Below are positions 27,570-36,240 of a DNA stretch of 64,000 bases, one piece after another. Every line of letters starts with the position of its first letter. The stretch's first letter is position 1. The DNA comes from Virgifigura sp964551315 (GTDB lineage Bacteria; Pseudomonadota; Alphaproteobacteria; Dongiales; Dongiaceae), in contig CAZKCM010000003.1 in the NCBI GenBank assembly GCA_964551315.1, forward strand, positions 73,718-137,717, written 5' to 3'. Under the pieces are notes generated by a model. That model saw only the letters and a list, made by a program, of their open reading frames with translations, was not told the DNA's origin and made no database searches. Position numbers and translations under genes: made by a program.

Positions 27570-28745
27570 TCACGGCGCGCCGAGCGGTGCTCCGGTTCCA
27601 AGGGCCGCGTAGGCCGCCATCAGCCGGCGCTCGAACTCGGCGTGGCTGTAGCGCTCCCGCGCCAGGGCGGCGGCGGCCCGGCCGAGCCTCGCGCGGAGAT
27701 CCGGATCGCGCGCAAGGCGCTTCAGCCCCTCCGCCAGCGCCGGCGGCTTCGGCTCGGCGAGCAGGGCGCAGGAGTCATCGAGGACCTGTGTGTGCGACCC
27801 GATATTGGATGCCAGGATCGCGCGGCCGGCGAGCAGGTAGGCGTAGATCTTCATGGGCGTGTTCTGGCCCTTGAGGCGCGGCGAAAGGAGGATGTCGGCC
27901 TGGGTCAGGTAGTGCGGCAGCAGCGCGAGTGGCCGTGGCCCGATGAAGTGCGCCCGGTCAGCTACGCCCAGTCGGTGCGCCAGCGCGCGGTGGCTCTCGA
28001 TCTCCGCGCCGTTGCCGCCGATGACCACGAGGTCGATCCTCTCGTCCGGGCCGAGCATCGCGAACCCCTCGAGCATCGGCCCCATGCCTTGATAGCGCTC
28101 GAGATTGCCGACATAGAGTGCCATCAGCCCCCGCAGGCCGAGGCTCCGGCGAAGATCCTCGGCGCGGTGGGCGGCTTCGGGCTCCGGCTCAAAGGCGATA
28201 TCGTGCAGGATGTGAACCGGCTTCCCGGGGGCGTGTTGCGCGGCTTTGTCGGCGAGCGCCTGGCAGACCGGGAGAACGAGGCTCGATCGCCGAACGGCGA
28301 GACGCTCGAAACCGTCCAGCACGGGCCGGAAGAGGCGCATCTGCGGCCATCGCTCCATCAACTGGTCGGCCATCGATGAATCCATGTCGTAGACGAGGCG
28401 TTTCCGCGCGACGAGATTGGCGAGCAGGGCCGGAAAGATCGCCTCTTCGACGGCGTGGATGACGTCGTAGCGCTTGGCCGCCAGGCAAGCCGGTATCCGG
28501 GCGCTCAGATACAGGTCGCAAACGAGCTTCTTCCAGGACGGGCCGATCGGCACGTTGGAAACCAGGGGCGGCTTGGGGATGCGAAGGATACGCAACCCCT
28601 GCATCTTCACGTCCTCGCCCTCGTGATAGGTCAACAGGTCGACGCGATGCCCGGCCTTGCACAGCGTCGCGAGGGCAAACCGTATGGCGATCGGCGTTCC
28701 CCGCTCCTGATAGAACGGTTGCGGCGCGATGAAGAGGATGTCCAT
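27570..28745 (-). CDS. GT4 family glycosyltransferase
   Basis: A 391-residue GT-B enzyme. The N-terminal acceptor domain starts MDILFIAPQPFYQERGTPIAIR and the donor domain contains LYVGNLERYQGM, LPHYLTQADILLSPRLKGQNTPMKIYAYLLAGRAILASN, the usual GT4 nucleotide-sugar region with P-x-K instead of the E-x7-E glutamates (K in MKIYAYL). Its ATG directly abuts the stop of the HxH protein gene. It is part of the minus-strand glycan operon with the FkbH-like gene downstream. Donor and acceptor are unknown. Confidence 0.85.
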   Translation of the reverse strand: MDILFIAPQPFYQERGTPIAIRFALATLCKAGHRVDLLTYHEGEDVKMQGLRILRIPKPPLVSNVPIGPSWKKLVCDLYLSARIPACLAAKRYDVIHAVEEAIFPALLANLVARKRLVYDMDSSMADQLMERWPQMRLFRPVLDGFERLAVRRSSLVLPVCQALADKAAQHAPGKPVHILHDIAFEPEPEAAHRAEDLRRSLGLRGLMALYVGNLERYQGMGPMLEGFAMLGPDERIDLVVIGGNGAEIESHRALAHRLGVADRAHFIGPRPLALLPHYLTQADILLSPRLKGQNTPMKIYAYLLAGRAILASNIGSHTQVLDDSCALLAEPKPPALAEGLKRLARDPDLRARLGRAAAALARERYSHAEFERRLMAAYAALGTGAPLGAP

Positions 28746-29576
28746 CTAGCGCAACCGGATACGAATCTGGTTTCGCAGGAAGCGCAACGGCCGTTCGAGT
28801 TCGCCATAGGCGAAGACCGGCTGGCCGGGCTCGTCGAGACGGCGCAACAGGTCGGCCGCGGGCCGCTCTCCGGACAGGGCGCCGGACAGGCCGAATCCAA
28901 ACCGCCCGACTCGTGCCGCTTCCGAGGCGAGCGGGAGCGGGTCCGACCCGGGCAGCACCTTCAATCCGCGGCGTTCCGCAATCCGGAACGGCCGCGGCCG
29001 CGGCCAGAAGACCGGCCGGCCGGAATTGTCTCCGAGATGCGGTCGTGTCGCTGCCCCTTCGCTCCCGCCGACAGCACGCTTTACCAGCCGGCCGCGTCGG
29101 CCGAGCCATTTTCCGACGCCCCAGGGCAGGACGGGGAGGGCGCCGACCGCCCGGATCCGCCGGATCGTCTCTTCGACCGGCCGGCCATCGTCGAAGCGCC
29201 GATCGGTGCCGATCGCCAGGACTTCGAGCCCTTCGCGCGTGACGATCTGCCGGCCTGCAACGAGTAGCAGCCGAACGCTGCCCCTGCATGCAAGAAGCGA
29301 GATGTCCTCCGAGGTCCGGACGAGATGCCAGCCCGGCGACGCGTTCCTCGCCGTTGCCGCGTCGGCCGGGGCCGCCGACCGGAACAAGTCCTCGAAGGCG
29401 TGTTCGCGGCCGGTTTCCGTCAGCAGAAGGGCGCCCGAAAAGTCGTCGTTTCGTCCGCGGCTTGCCGCGACCGCGGCGAAGTTCGAAAACGCCGCGTCGA
29501 ACAGCCGCGGCAGGTCGAAGCAGGCATAGAGATGCACGTGTCCGTCGGCGAGAATGAGGGGATCGTCGGTGTCCAT
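28746..29576 (-). CDS. HxH-motif (PHP-like) protein of unknown function
   Basis: A 276-residue protein I do not recognise by name. It begins with LADGHVHLYACFD, an H-x-H motif like those of PHP and amidohydrolase metal sites, and near the C-terminus has LKVLPGSDPLPLASEAARVGRFGF, resembling the GSD-H...vG segment of PHP proteins but with the histidine replaced by Pro. The middle region is Arg/Gly-rich. It sits between the FAD dehydrogenase gene and a GT4 gene with two-base spacings, so it is part of the operon. A metal-dependent hydrolase or a degenerate relative is the best guess. Confidence 0.55.
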   Translation of the reverse strand: MDTDDPLILADGHVHLYACFDLPRLFDAAFSNFAAVAASRGRNDDFSGALLLTETGREHAFEDLFRSAAPADAATARNASPGWHLVRTSEDISLLACRGSVRLLLVAGRQIVTREGLEVLAIGTDRRFDDGRPVEETIRRIRAVGALPVLPWGVGKWLGRRGRLVKRAVGGSEGAATRPHLGDNSGRPVFWPRPRPFRIAERRGLKVLPGSDPLPLASEAARVGRFGFGLSGALSGERPAADLLRRLDEPGQPVFAYGELERPLRFLRNQIRIRLR

Positions 29577-29578
29577 GC

Positions 29579-31075
29579 TCAAACGACGCGATCGCGGCAC
29601 AGAGTTCTGCCGTGCTCGGTCAGGGAGCGATAGAGGTGATAGACATGGGCGACATCCGTCGGTGAGGCGACCGGCCAATCGAGGCGCCGAAGCACCAAAT
29701 CCTCGAAATGAACGACGGACTCCGCCCGAATGATCCCTTCGATATAGGCGGCCGCAGCGTCCGGCCGTTCGCTGACCAGCCGGGCGAAGTCGGCCGGCGA
29801 GCGACGCGGCCGCATCGCCGGCGGTCCCTCGTCCCGATAGGGCGGGAGCGAACGTCCTTGTCGGCGGCAGATCATCCGAAGCAGTCGCTCCGCGGTGAGG
29901 CGCGCCGTCGTGAACTTGATTCCCGACAGGCTGAAAAGTCCGGCGGGGCCGCCATGCGCCGCATGATCCCAGAGGATATCGCGCGTCGCCAGGGCCTCGG
30001 AGCCGTCCCGAATCCCCGGCAGGAGCCCGGCGAAGACGCGGGCTACATCGTCCCGGCGGAGCCGCAGGGCCGGTGCGGCGCGGTTGATCGCGGTGAGAAG
30101 GCGGGTGATCTGACCTTCGCTTGGCTGCGGTCGCCGGGGATCGCCGGAGGGTAGATCGTTCCAGGGCGCGTATTCCGTGCCGACGAGAAGGCCGTCCTGC
30201 CACGGTCGCAGGAAGTAGCTGCGTCCGCCGCTGGGGGGCGTCAGGGCGACTGTGGCCGTCATCGGCCTCCGGCAGGCCAGAAACAGGTTGAACGCCAGGA
30301 CCGGCCGGAACAGGGCCGGGATGTCGCGATCGAACCGCGCGGCCAACCGGCGCGCCGCCGGGCCGGCGCAGTTCACGACGACCGGTGCCTCGAAGGCGAG
30401 CCGGTCGCCGGTGAGCCGGTCGATCGCGACGAGGCCCGAAACGCGTCCCCCGGAAACGAGCAGGTCCACGACCTCCATCTGGTTGAGGGCTCGGCCGCCG
30501 CACCGCGTGGCCCATAGGAGGAGTTCCATCAGCAGGCGCTGCGGGCTTGCCATCGCGCCGTCGTACCACAGGGCGCCGCCGCGCAGGCCATCGCGTTCCA
30601 CCGCGGGGAAGTGCTCCGCCGTTGCCGCCGGGTCGAGCAATCGCCCGGCCGGAAGGTGGCGGTCGTCAGGCACGCCCCGATTCCGGTCTCGGGCCAGCCA
30701 ACGGTCGAGCAGGAAGGCGGCCCGGAACGCCTCCGGCCGTCTCAGCCCTTCCCCGTAGAGCGGCATGAGGCAGGGCAGGGGATCGACCAGGGGCGGGAAG
30801 TGGCGGAACCACCACCGCCGCTCGCCGACGGAATCGCGGAAGCGCTTGAGGTCGAGCCGTTGCAGGTAGCGCAACCCGCCGTGGAGGATTCCCAGGCTGT
30901 TCGCGCTGGTGCCTTCCCCGAAATCCCCCCGTTCGAGCAGCAACGGTCGCAGGCCGCGGCGGGCCGCTTCGAGGGCCAGGGCGGCGCCATGAATGCCGCC
31001 GCCGATAACGGCGAGATCGTAGCGCGCGCCGGCGGCCGCGGCGGGCTCCCGAGCGATCATTTCCGCCATCGCCAT
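29579..31075 (-). CDS. FAD-dependent glycerol-3-phosphate dehydrogenase/oxidase family protein
   Basis: A 498-residue GlpD/GlpA-like flavoprotein. The FAD fingerprint is YDLAVIGGGIHGAALALEAARRGLRPLLLERGDFGEGTSANS with the GTSANSLGILHGGLRYL motif of glycerol-3-phosphate dehydrogenases, and a C-terminal helical cap. It oxidises glycerol-3-phosphate or a related polyol phosphate, passing electrons to quinone in the family. The sequence lacks an obvious membrane anchor. The ATG at 31075 is chosen; a TTG 45 bases upstream is possible. Location in a glycan locus beside an HxH protein suggests a special role, perhaps on a glycan-linked polyol, rather than glycerol catabolism. Confidence 0.82.
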   Translation of the reverse strand: MAMAEMIAREPAAAAGARYDLAVIGGGIHGAALALEAARRGLRPLLLERGDFGEGTSANSLGILHGGLRYLQRLDLKRFRDSVGERRWWFRHFPPLVDPLPCLMPLYGEGLRRPEAFRAAFLLDRWLARDRNRGVPDDRHLPAGRLLDPAATAEHFPAVERDGLRGGALWYDGAMASPQRLLMELLLWATRCGGRALNQMEVVDLLVSGGRVSGLVAIDRLTGDRLAFEAPVVVNCAGPAARRLAARFDRDIPALFRPVLAFNLFLACRRPMTATVALTPPSGGRSYFLRPWQDGLLVGTEYAPWNDLPSGDPRRPQPSEGQITRLLTAINRAAPALRLRRDDVARVFAGLLPGIRDGSEALATRDILWDHAAHGGPAGLFSLSGIKFTTARLTAERLLRMICRRQGRSLPPYRDEGPPAMRPRRSPADFARLVSERPDAAAAYIEGIIRAESVVHFEDLVLRRLDWPVASPTDVAHVYHLYRSLTEHGRTLCRDRVV

Positions 31076-31176
31076 ATGGAAGACGGTCGGTATGATGCCA
31101 ATCGGGAGCGGGCGTGACAATGGAACCTCACGCCCCGTCGGCTCGTTGACCCCGGCGAACGGAATATCTCATAGCG

Positions 31177-32325
31177 ATGTCCTCACGGCCAATTCGCGTT
31201 CTTCACGTCTGCGACAAGTTCAGCCTGGACGGCTCGAGCATCCACGGCGTTTCCCGCCTCTTCTCCTGGTGGTTCCCCAGGTATGACAAGTCGCGCTTCG
31301 ACGTGCGGCTCGTCGGGTTGCGGAAGCGCGATGCGGCGGGCGCGCTCCTCGAACAGGGCGGCATCGACGTGATTCACCTCGGCAAGGGCAAGTTCGATCC
31401 GTCGACGCTCGGCGCGCTGCGGCGCGTGATCCGGGCCTTCGACGCCGACATCCTGCACCTGCACGGCTATGGTGCCGCGACCTTCGGCCGGATCGCGGCG
31501 CGCCTTCACAACCGCCCGGCCATCGTGCACGAGCATTTCGTCGATCCGGCCATGCCCGCTTATCAGGGCTATGCGGAGGCGGCCCTGGCGCCGCTCACGA
31601 GCTACGCGATCGCCGTGGCCGAATCGGTCAAGAAGTTCTGCATCGAAAAGCGCCGCATGCCGCCAGATCGGATCGGCGTCATCTACAACGGGATCCCGCT
31701 CGAGGAATTCCGCCCCGCGGCGCCCGAGCGGGTGCGGGCGCTGAGGGAGGAACTCGGCATCCGTGAGGGCGAAGCGGTCGTCGGGGCGGTGGGGCGGCTG
31801 CATCGGCAGAAGGGCTTCGTCTACCTCATCCAGGCGATGGCCCGGGTGCGGGCCGAACATCCCCGGACGCGTCTCGTCATCGTTGGCGACGGAGCGTTGC
31901 GCGATGAACTCGAGCGGGCGGCGGTCGACGCCGGCGTGCGCGAGGCGGTCGTCTTTGCCGGATTCCGCCCGAAGGTCGCGGAGATGCTTTCGGTCTTCGA
32001 CATCATGGCCATCCCTTCGCTCTACGAGGGCGTGCCTCTGACGGTCTTCGAGGCGCTGGCGCAGGCGAAGGCGATCGTCTCGACCGGTGTCGACGGGTTG
32101 GGTGAGGTGCTGAAGGACGGCGAAACCGCGCTTCTGGTACCGCCCGCCGATTCGGAGGCCCTGGCGGCGGGAATCGGCCGGCTTCTCGCGGATCCCGACC
32201 GGGCGGCGGCGCTTCGGCGGCGCTGCGAGGTCGAAAGAACCCGGTTCGAGGTGCAATCGGCCGTCGACCAGATGCAATCGCTTTACGAACGGTTGGCGGC
32301 AAACCCGCGCGGGGCGCCGATCTGA
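31177..32325 (+). CDS. GT4 family glycosyltransferase
   Basis: A 382-residue GT-B enzyme with VLHVCDKFSLDGSSIHGVSRLF at the start, HLHGYGAATFGRIAA, VVGAVGRLHRQKGFVYLIQAM and PSLYEGVPLTVFEALAQAKAIVST, the E-x7-E donor-binding motif of GT4. It is divergent from the flavoprotein gene, with about 100 bp between the starts. A sulfotransferase gene follows 56 bp later in the same direction, so sugar transfer and sulfation may be coupled. Confidence 0.88.
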   Translation: MSSRPIRVLHVCDKFSLDGSSIHGVSRLFSWWFPRYDKSRFDVRLVGLRKRDAAGALLEQGGIDVIHLGKGKFDPSTLGALRRVIRAFDADILHLHGYGAATFGRIAARLHNRPAIVHEHFVDPAMPAYQGYAEAALAPLTSYAIAVAESVKKFCIEKRRMPPDRIGVIYNGIPLEEFRPAAPERVRALREELGIREGEAVVGAVGRLHRQKGFVYLIQAMARVRAEHPRTRLVIVGDGALRDELERAAVDAGVREAVVFAGFRPKVAEMLSVFDIMAIPSLYEGVPLTVFEALAQAKAIVSTGVDGLGEVLKDGETALLVPPADSEALAAGIGRLLADPDRAAALRRRCEVERTRFEVQSAVDQMQSLYERLAANPRGAPI

Positions 32326-32381
32326 TCGCGCGATACCGGCGCAGTTGACCGGAATCGGCCAGTCTGGACGGCGAGGGGGCG

Positions 32382-33236
32382 ATGGAGCAAGTGATCAAGG
32401 CGCTACGCCCGGCCAAGGCGGTCGCTCGCCGTTTCCAACGCGGCCTTCGAACCCTGACCGCGGACCGGCGCGCCGACCCGAAATTTCTGATCATCGGCGC
32501 CCAGAAGGCGGGCACCACCTTTCTTCACAGCCTGCTCGTTCAGCACCCGAGTGTGATCGCGCCGATGCAGAAGGAGGTTCATTACTTCGACCTCAATTTC
32601 GAAAGGCCGCTGCAGTGGTACAAGGCGCATTTCCCGGCGCAATCCGAAATCACCCGCCGGGAAGACAGGCTTGGTGCTCGCGTCGTCACAGGGGAATCGA
32701 CACCGTATTACATTTTTCATCCGATGGTGGCGGAGCGGGTCCATTCGGTATACCCGCGCATCAGGTTGATCGTCGTTCTGCGGGATCCGGTCTCGCGCGC
32801 CATTTCCCATTATGCCCATTCCGTGAGGTACGGTTATGAGCGCCTTCCCATCGTAGAGGCCTTTGAGCGAGAGGCCGAACGGCTTGCGGGCGAGGAGGAC
32901 AGGCTGAGGCGGATCCCCGGCTATCGCAGCTTCGGCCATCAGCACCATTCCTATCTGTCGCGCGGGCTCTACATGGACCAGCTGGAACGCTGGACGAGGT
33001 TCTTCCCGCCGGACCGGTTCCTGCTGCTCCACAGCGCGGAGCTGTTCTCGCGGACCGAAGAGGCGCTGGACCGGGTCTGCGACTTCCTGGGGCTGCCCCG
33101 CCACCGCTTCCCGAGCGAGGGGAACCGTAACGCCGGCTGGAAACCGGAGGTTCCGGCAGAGCTCCGGGGGCGGCTCGAGGCCTGGTTCGACGAGCCCAAC
33201 CGACGCCTCCTGGCGCGGACGGGGATCCGGTTCTAG
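32382..33236 (+). CDS. Sulfotransferase family protein
   Basis: A 284-residue PAPS-dependent sulfotransferase. The 5'-phosphosulfate loop is IIGAQKAGTTFLHSLL (residues 38-53) and the 3'-phosphate site is VVLRDPVSRAISHYAHSV (about 130-147), with E57-66 region QKEVHYFD following, as in heparan-sulfate N/O-sulfotransferase-like proteins. It lacks a signal sequence, so it acts on cytoplasmic intermediates. Following a GT4 gene, it probably sulfates a glycan or glycolipid. No PAPS synthesis genes are in the window. Confidence 0.88.
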   Translation: MEQVIKALRPAKAVARRFQRGLRTLTADRRADPKFLIIGAQKAGTTFLHSLLVQHPSVIAPMQKEVHYFDLNFERPLQWYKAHFPAQSEITRREDRLGARVVTGESTPYYIFHPMVAERVHSVYPRIRLIVVLRDPVSRAISHYAHSVRYGYERLPIVEAFEREAERLAGEEDRLRRIPGYRSFGHQHHSYLSRGLYMDQLERWTRFFPPDRFLLLHSAELFSRTEEALDRVCDFLGLPRHRFPSEGNRNAGWKPEVPAELRGRLEAWFDEPNRRLLARTGIRF

Positions 33237-33483
33237 GGGGCAGTTCCCGCCTTCGAAATCTTGGCTTCTCGCGCTTGCCGCGGTCGGTTCCTTCCCTCGT
33301 GGCAGGGATCGCGAAGCGACTTGCGGCAATGGCTTGCTTTCGCGACGCGAGAGTGCTCCAATCGCCGCGGGAGACGCTTCAGGAAAGAGATCCTTCCGCT
33401 TCGACGCCAGTCCGAGTCGGGCGCGACCGCGGTAGAGCCAAGAAGAATCTGGCAAGACAACTAGAAAATCGGGTCTGGGAGGA

Positions 33484-34239
33484 ATGGCCGAGGACTATGT
33501 CATCGAGACTCGGGGGCTGACCAAGTCGTTCAAGGGCTTTACCGCGGTGCGCGGCGTCAATCTTCGGGTTCGGCGCGGCACGATCCACGCGCTCATCGGC
33601 CCCAACGGGGCCGGAAAGACCACCTGCTTCAACCTGATCACAAAGTTTCTTGCGCCGACGCAGGGGCGGATTATCTTTCGCGGGCGCGACATCACCGCCC
33701 TCAAGCCGGCGGCCGTTGCCCAGCTGGGGATGGTCCGCAGCTTCCAGATCTCGGCAACGTTCCCGCACCTCTCGGTGTTGGAGAACGTGCGGGTCGCGCT
33801 GCAGCGCAAGCTCGGTAACTCGTTTCATTTCTGGCGCTCGGAGCGCGACCTCGACCGGTTGAACGACCGGGCGGCCGCGCTGCTCGACGCCGTCGGGATC
33901 GGAGCGTTCGCCGCTCTGCCCGCGGCCGAACTCCCCTACGGCCGCAAGCGGGCGCTCGAAATCGCTACGACGCTGGCGCTCGAGCCGGAAGTGATGCTTC
34001 TGGACGAGCCGATGGCCGGCATGGGACGCGAAGACATCCAACGGGTCAGCGACCTGATCCGCCGCGTTGCGGCGAATCGCACGATTCTCATGGTGGAGCA
34101 CAATCTCAGCGTCGTTGCGGACCTGTCGGACACGATCACGGTCCTGCAGCGCGGCGAGATCCTTGCCGAAGGTCCCTATGAACGCATCACGCGGGACCCC
34201 GCCGTCATCGAAGCCTACATGGGCACCGGACATGTCTGA
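33484..34239 (+). CDS. livG: ABC transporter ATP-binding protein, LivG type
   Basis: A 251-residue ATPase. Walker A is GPNGAGKTT (about residues 39-47), Walker B LEPEVMLLDEPMAGM, and the signature region is degenerate (AELPYGRKRALEIA) as in the HAAT (branched-chain amino acid/urea) LivG family. The ATG has GGGAGG just upstream. It starts a five-gene operon livG-livF-binding protein-livH-livM; its stop overlaps the livF start by eight bases. Ligand not predictable from the ATPase. Confidence 0.9.
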   Translation: MAEDYVIETRGLTKSFKGFTAVRGVNLRVRRGTIHALIGPNGAGKTTCFNLITKFLAPTQGRIIFRGRDITALKPAAVAQLGMVRSFQISATFPHLSVLENVRVALQRKLGNSFHFWRSERDLDRLNDRAAALLDAVGIGAFAALPAAELPYGRKRALEIATTLALEPEVMLLDEPMAGMGREDIQRVSDLIRRVAANRTILMVEHNLSVVADLSDTITVLQRGEILAEGPYERITRDPAVIEAYMGTGHV

Positions 34240-34948
34240 TCGGACCGGTGATCCGCTCCTCGCGGTTTCGGACCTGCACGCCTATTACGGCGAGTCGCAC
34301 GTCCTGCACGGCATGGAGTTCGTCGTGAACCGGGGCGAGGTGGTGACGCTGCTCGGCCGCAACGGCGCCGGAAAGACGACGACGCTTCGCTCGATCATGG
34401 GGATTCTCGGTTCCCGCCGCGGCTCGATCCGCGTGCGCGGACTCGAGACGATCCAGCTGCGGGCGGACCGCATCGCCCGGCTCGGTGTCGCCTACTGTCC
34501 GGAGGAACGCGGTATCTTCGCGTCGCTCAACGTGGCTGAGAACCTGTCGCTGCCGCCGGTAATCGGCAAGGGCGGCTTGGCCACGGCGGAGCTCTATGAC
34601 CTGTTCCCGGCGCTCCGGGAGCGGCGGTGGAGCCCGGGGACACGGCTGTCGGGAGGCGAGCAGCAGATGCTGGCGATCGCCCGCATCCTGCGGACAGGGG
34701 CCGAGCTGCTGCTGCTCGACGAGCCGACCGAAGGACTGGCGCCGGTCATCGTCGAGCAGATCGGCGCCGTCATACGGACGCTGAAGGACAGGGGCTTCAC
34801 GATCCTGCTCGTCGAGCAGAACTTCAATTTCGCGGCCGCCATCGCCGATCGCCACTGCATCGTCGAGCACGGCCGCGTGGTGGACCTCGTTCCACGGGCC
34901 GAGGTCGAGGCCAGCAAGGAAAAGCTGAAGGCATATCTTGGCGTGTGA
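34232..34948 (+). CDS. livF: ABC transporter ATP-binding protein, LivF type
   Basis: A 238-residue ATPase. Walker A is GRNGAGKTT, the signature LSGGEQQMLAIARIL, and Walker B ELLLLDEPTEGLAP. This is the LivF partner of LivG. The ATG at 34232 is chosen because it begins the conserved N-terminus and overlaps the livG frame by eight bases; the longer frame to 34067 is an out-of-frame shadow of livG. A palindromic hairpin sits just after its stop. Confidence 0.9.
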   Translation: MSDRTGDPLLAVSDLHAYYGESHVLHGMEFVVNRGEVVTLLGRNGAGKTTTLRSIMGILGSRRGSIRVRGLETIQLRADRIARLGVAYCPEERGIFASLNVAENLSLPPVIGKGGLATAELYDLFPALRERRWSPGTRLSGGEQQMLAIARILRTGAELLLLDEPTEGLAPVIVEQIGAVIRTLKDRGFTILLVEQNFNFAAAIADRHCIVEHGRVVDLVPRAEVEASKEKLKAYLGV

Positions 34949-34964
34949 GCGAAGCGCGCTTCGC
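34949..34964 (+). repeat. Perfect 16-bp palindrome between livF and the binding-protein gene
   Basis: GCGAAGCG followed directly by its reverse complement CGCTTCGC. It begins at the base after the livF stop. Such hairpins between ATPase and binding-protein genes often set different mRNA levels for the two; there is no T-tract. Confidence 0.55.
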
Positions 34965-34990
34965 GGCACGAGAACGAAAGGAGGAGACGT

Positions 34991-36202
34991 ATGAGGCGTG
35001 GATGGACCTTTCTGGCGGGGGCGACGGCGACGATGCTGCTCGCCGCCGGAGTGCAGGCGCAGGTGTCGGATGACGTGGTCAAGCTGGGCGTGCTGAACGA
35101 CCAGTCCGGCGTTTACGCCGACCTGGCCGGCCACGGTTCCGTCGAGGCCGCACGGATGGCGGTCGAGGATTTCGGGGGCACCGTTCTGGGCAAGTCCATC
35201 GAGGTGATCTCGGCGGACCATCAGAACAAGCCCGATGTCGGCGCCAACATCGTTAACCAGTGGATCGACGTCGATCAGGTCGATGCGGTCGTCGACGTGC
35301 CGACCTCCTCGGTCGCGCTGGCGGTCCAGGAGATCACGCGCCAGAAGAACAGGGTGCACCTGAACTCCACGGGCGGGACATCCGACCTCACCGGCAAGGC
35401 CTGCTCCCCGACCACCGCTCACTGGACCTACGACACCTTCGCCCTGGCCAACGGCACGGGCCGGGCGGTGGTGCAGGACGGCGGCGAAAGCTGGTTCTTT
35501 CTCACCGCCGACTATGCCTTCGGCCATGCACTCGAACGCGACACCGCCGCCGCGGTCGAGGCGGCGGGCGGACAGGTCCTTGGCACGGTCCGGCACCCGT
35601 TCCCGAACAACGACTTCTCCTCCTTCCTCCTGCAGGCGCAGGCCTCCGGCTCCAACGTCATCGGTCTCGCCAATGCCGGCGGCGACACCATCAACGCGAT
35701 CAAGCAGGCGCGTGAGTTCGGCATCACCCAGGCCGGCCAGCGGCTTGCCGGGCTGTTGATCTTCCTCAGCGACATCCACAGCCTGGGGCTCGAGACGGCC
35801 CAGGGGCTGGTGCTGACGACCGGCTTCTACTGGGACCTGGACGACGAGACCCGCGCCTGGTCGAAGCGCTTCGCCGAGCGCAACAACGGCCGGATGCCGA
35901 CCATGGTCCAGGCCGGAGTCTATTCGGCGGTCCTGCATTATCTGAGGGCGATCGAGGCTGCCGGAACCGACGAGGCGAAGGCCGTCATGGCCAAGATGAA
36001 GGAACTGCCGATCGACGATTTCTTCGCGAAGAACGGCAAGCTTCGTCAGGATGGCCGCATGGTCCACGACATGTACCTCGTCCAGGTCAAGACGCCGGAG
36101 GAGTCCAAGGGGCCGTGGGACTACTACAAGATCCTGCGGACGATCCCGGGCGACGAGGCGTTCCGTCCTCTGCAGGACGGCAACTGCCCGCTCGTGCAGT
36201 GA
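34991..36202 (+). CDS. ABC transporter substrate-binding protein, LivK-like (Peripla_BP_6)
   Basis: A 403-residue periplasmic binding protein. The signal peptide (residues 1-21, ending in VQAQ) is followed by LGVLNDQSGVYADLAGHGSVEAARMAVEDFGG, the standard opening of type-I periplasmic-binding folds. A ribosome site AGGAGGAG lies just before the ATG. Sequence features (DQSG, TGGTSDL) resemble amino acid/amide/short organic-acid receptors, but the ligand cannot be assigned. It is third in the LIV operon and is probably the most expressed gene. Confidence 0.88.
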   Translation: MRRGWTFLAGATATMLLAAGVQAQVSDDVVKLGVLNDQSGVYADLAGHGSVEAARMAVEDFGGTVLGKSIEVISADHQNKPDVGANIVNQWIDVDQVDAVVDVPTSSVALAVQEITRQKNRVHLNSTGGTSDLTGKACSPTTAHWTYDTFALANGTGRAVVQDGGESWFFLTADYAFGHALERDTAAAVEAAGGQVLGTVRHPFPNNDFSSFLLQAQASGSNVIGLANAGGDTINAIKQAREFGITQAGQRLAGLLIFLSDIHSLGLETAQGLVLTTGFYWDLDDETRAWSKRFAERNNGRMPTMVQAGVYSAVLHYLRAIEAAGTDEAKAVMAKMKELPIDDFFAKNGKLRQDGRMVHDMYLVQVKTPEESKGPWDYYKILRTIPGDEAFRPLQDGNCPLVQ

Positions 36203-36240
36203 TCGGCTGAGCCCGCTGCGATAGACGAGGGGAGCGATCG

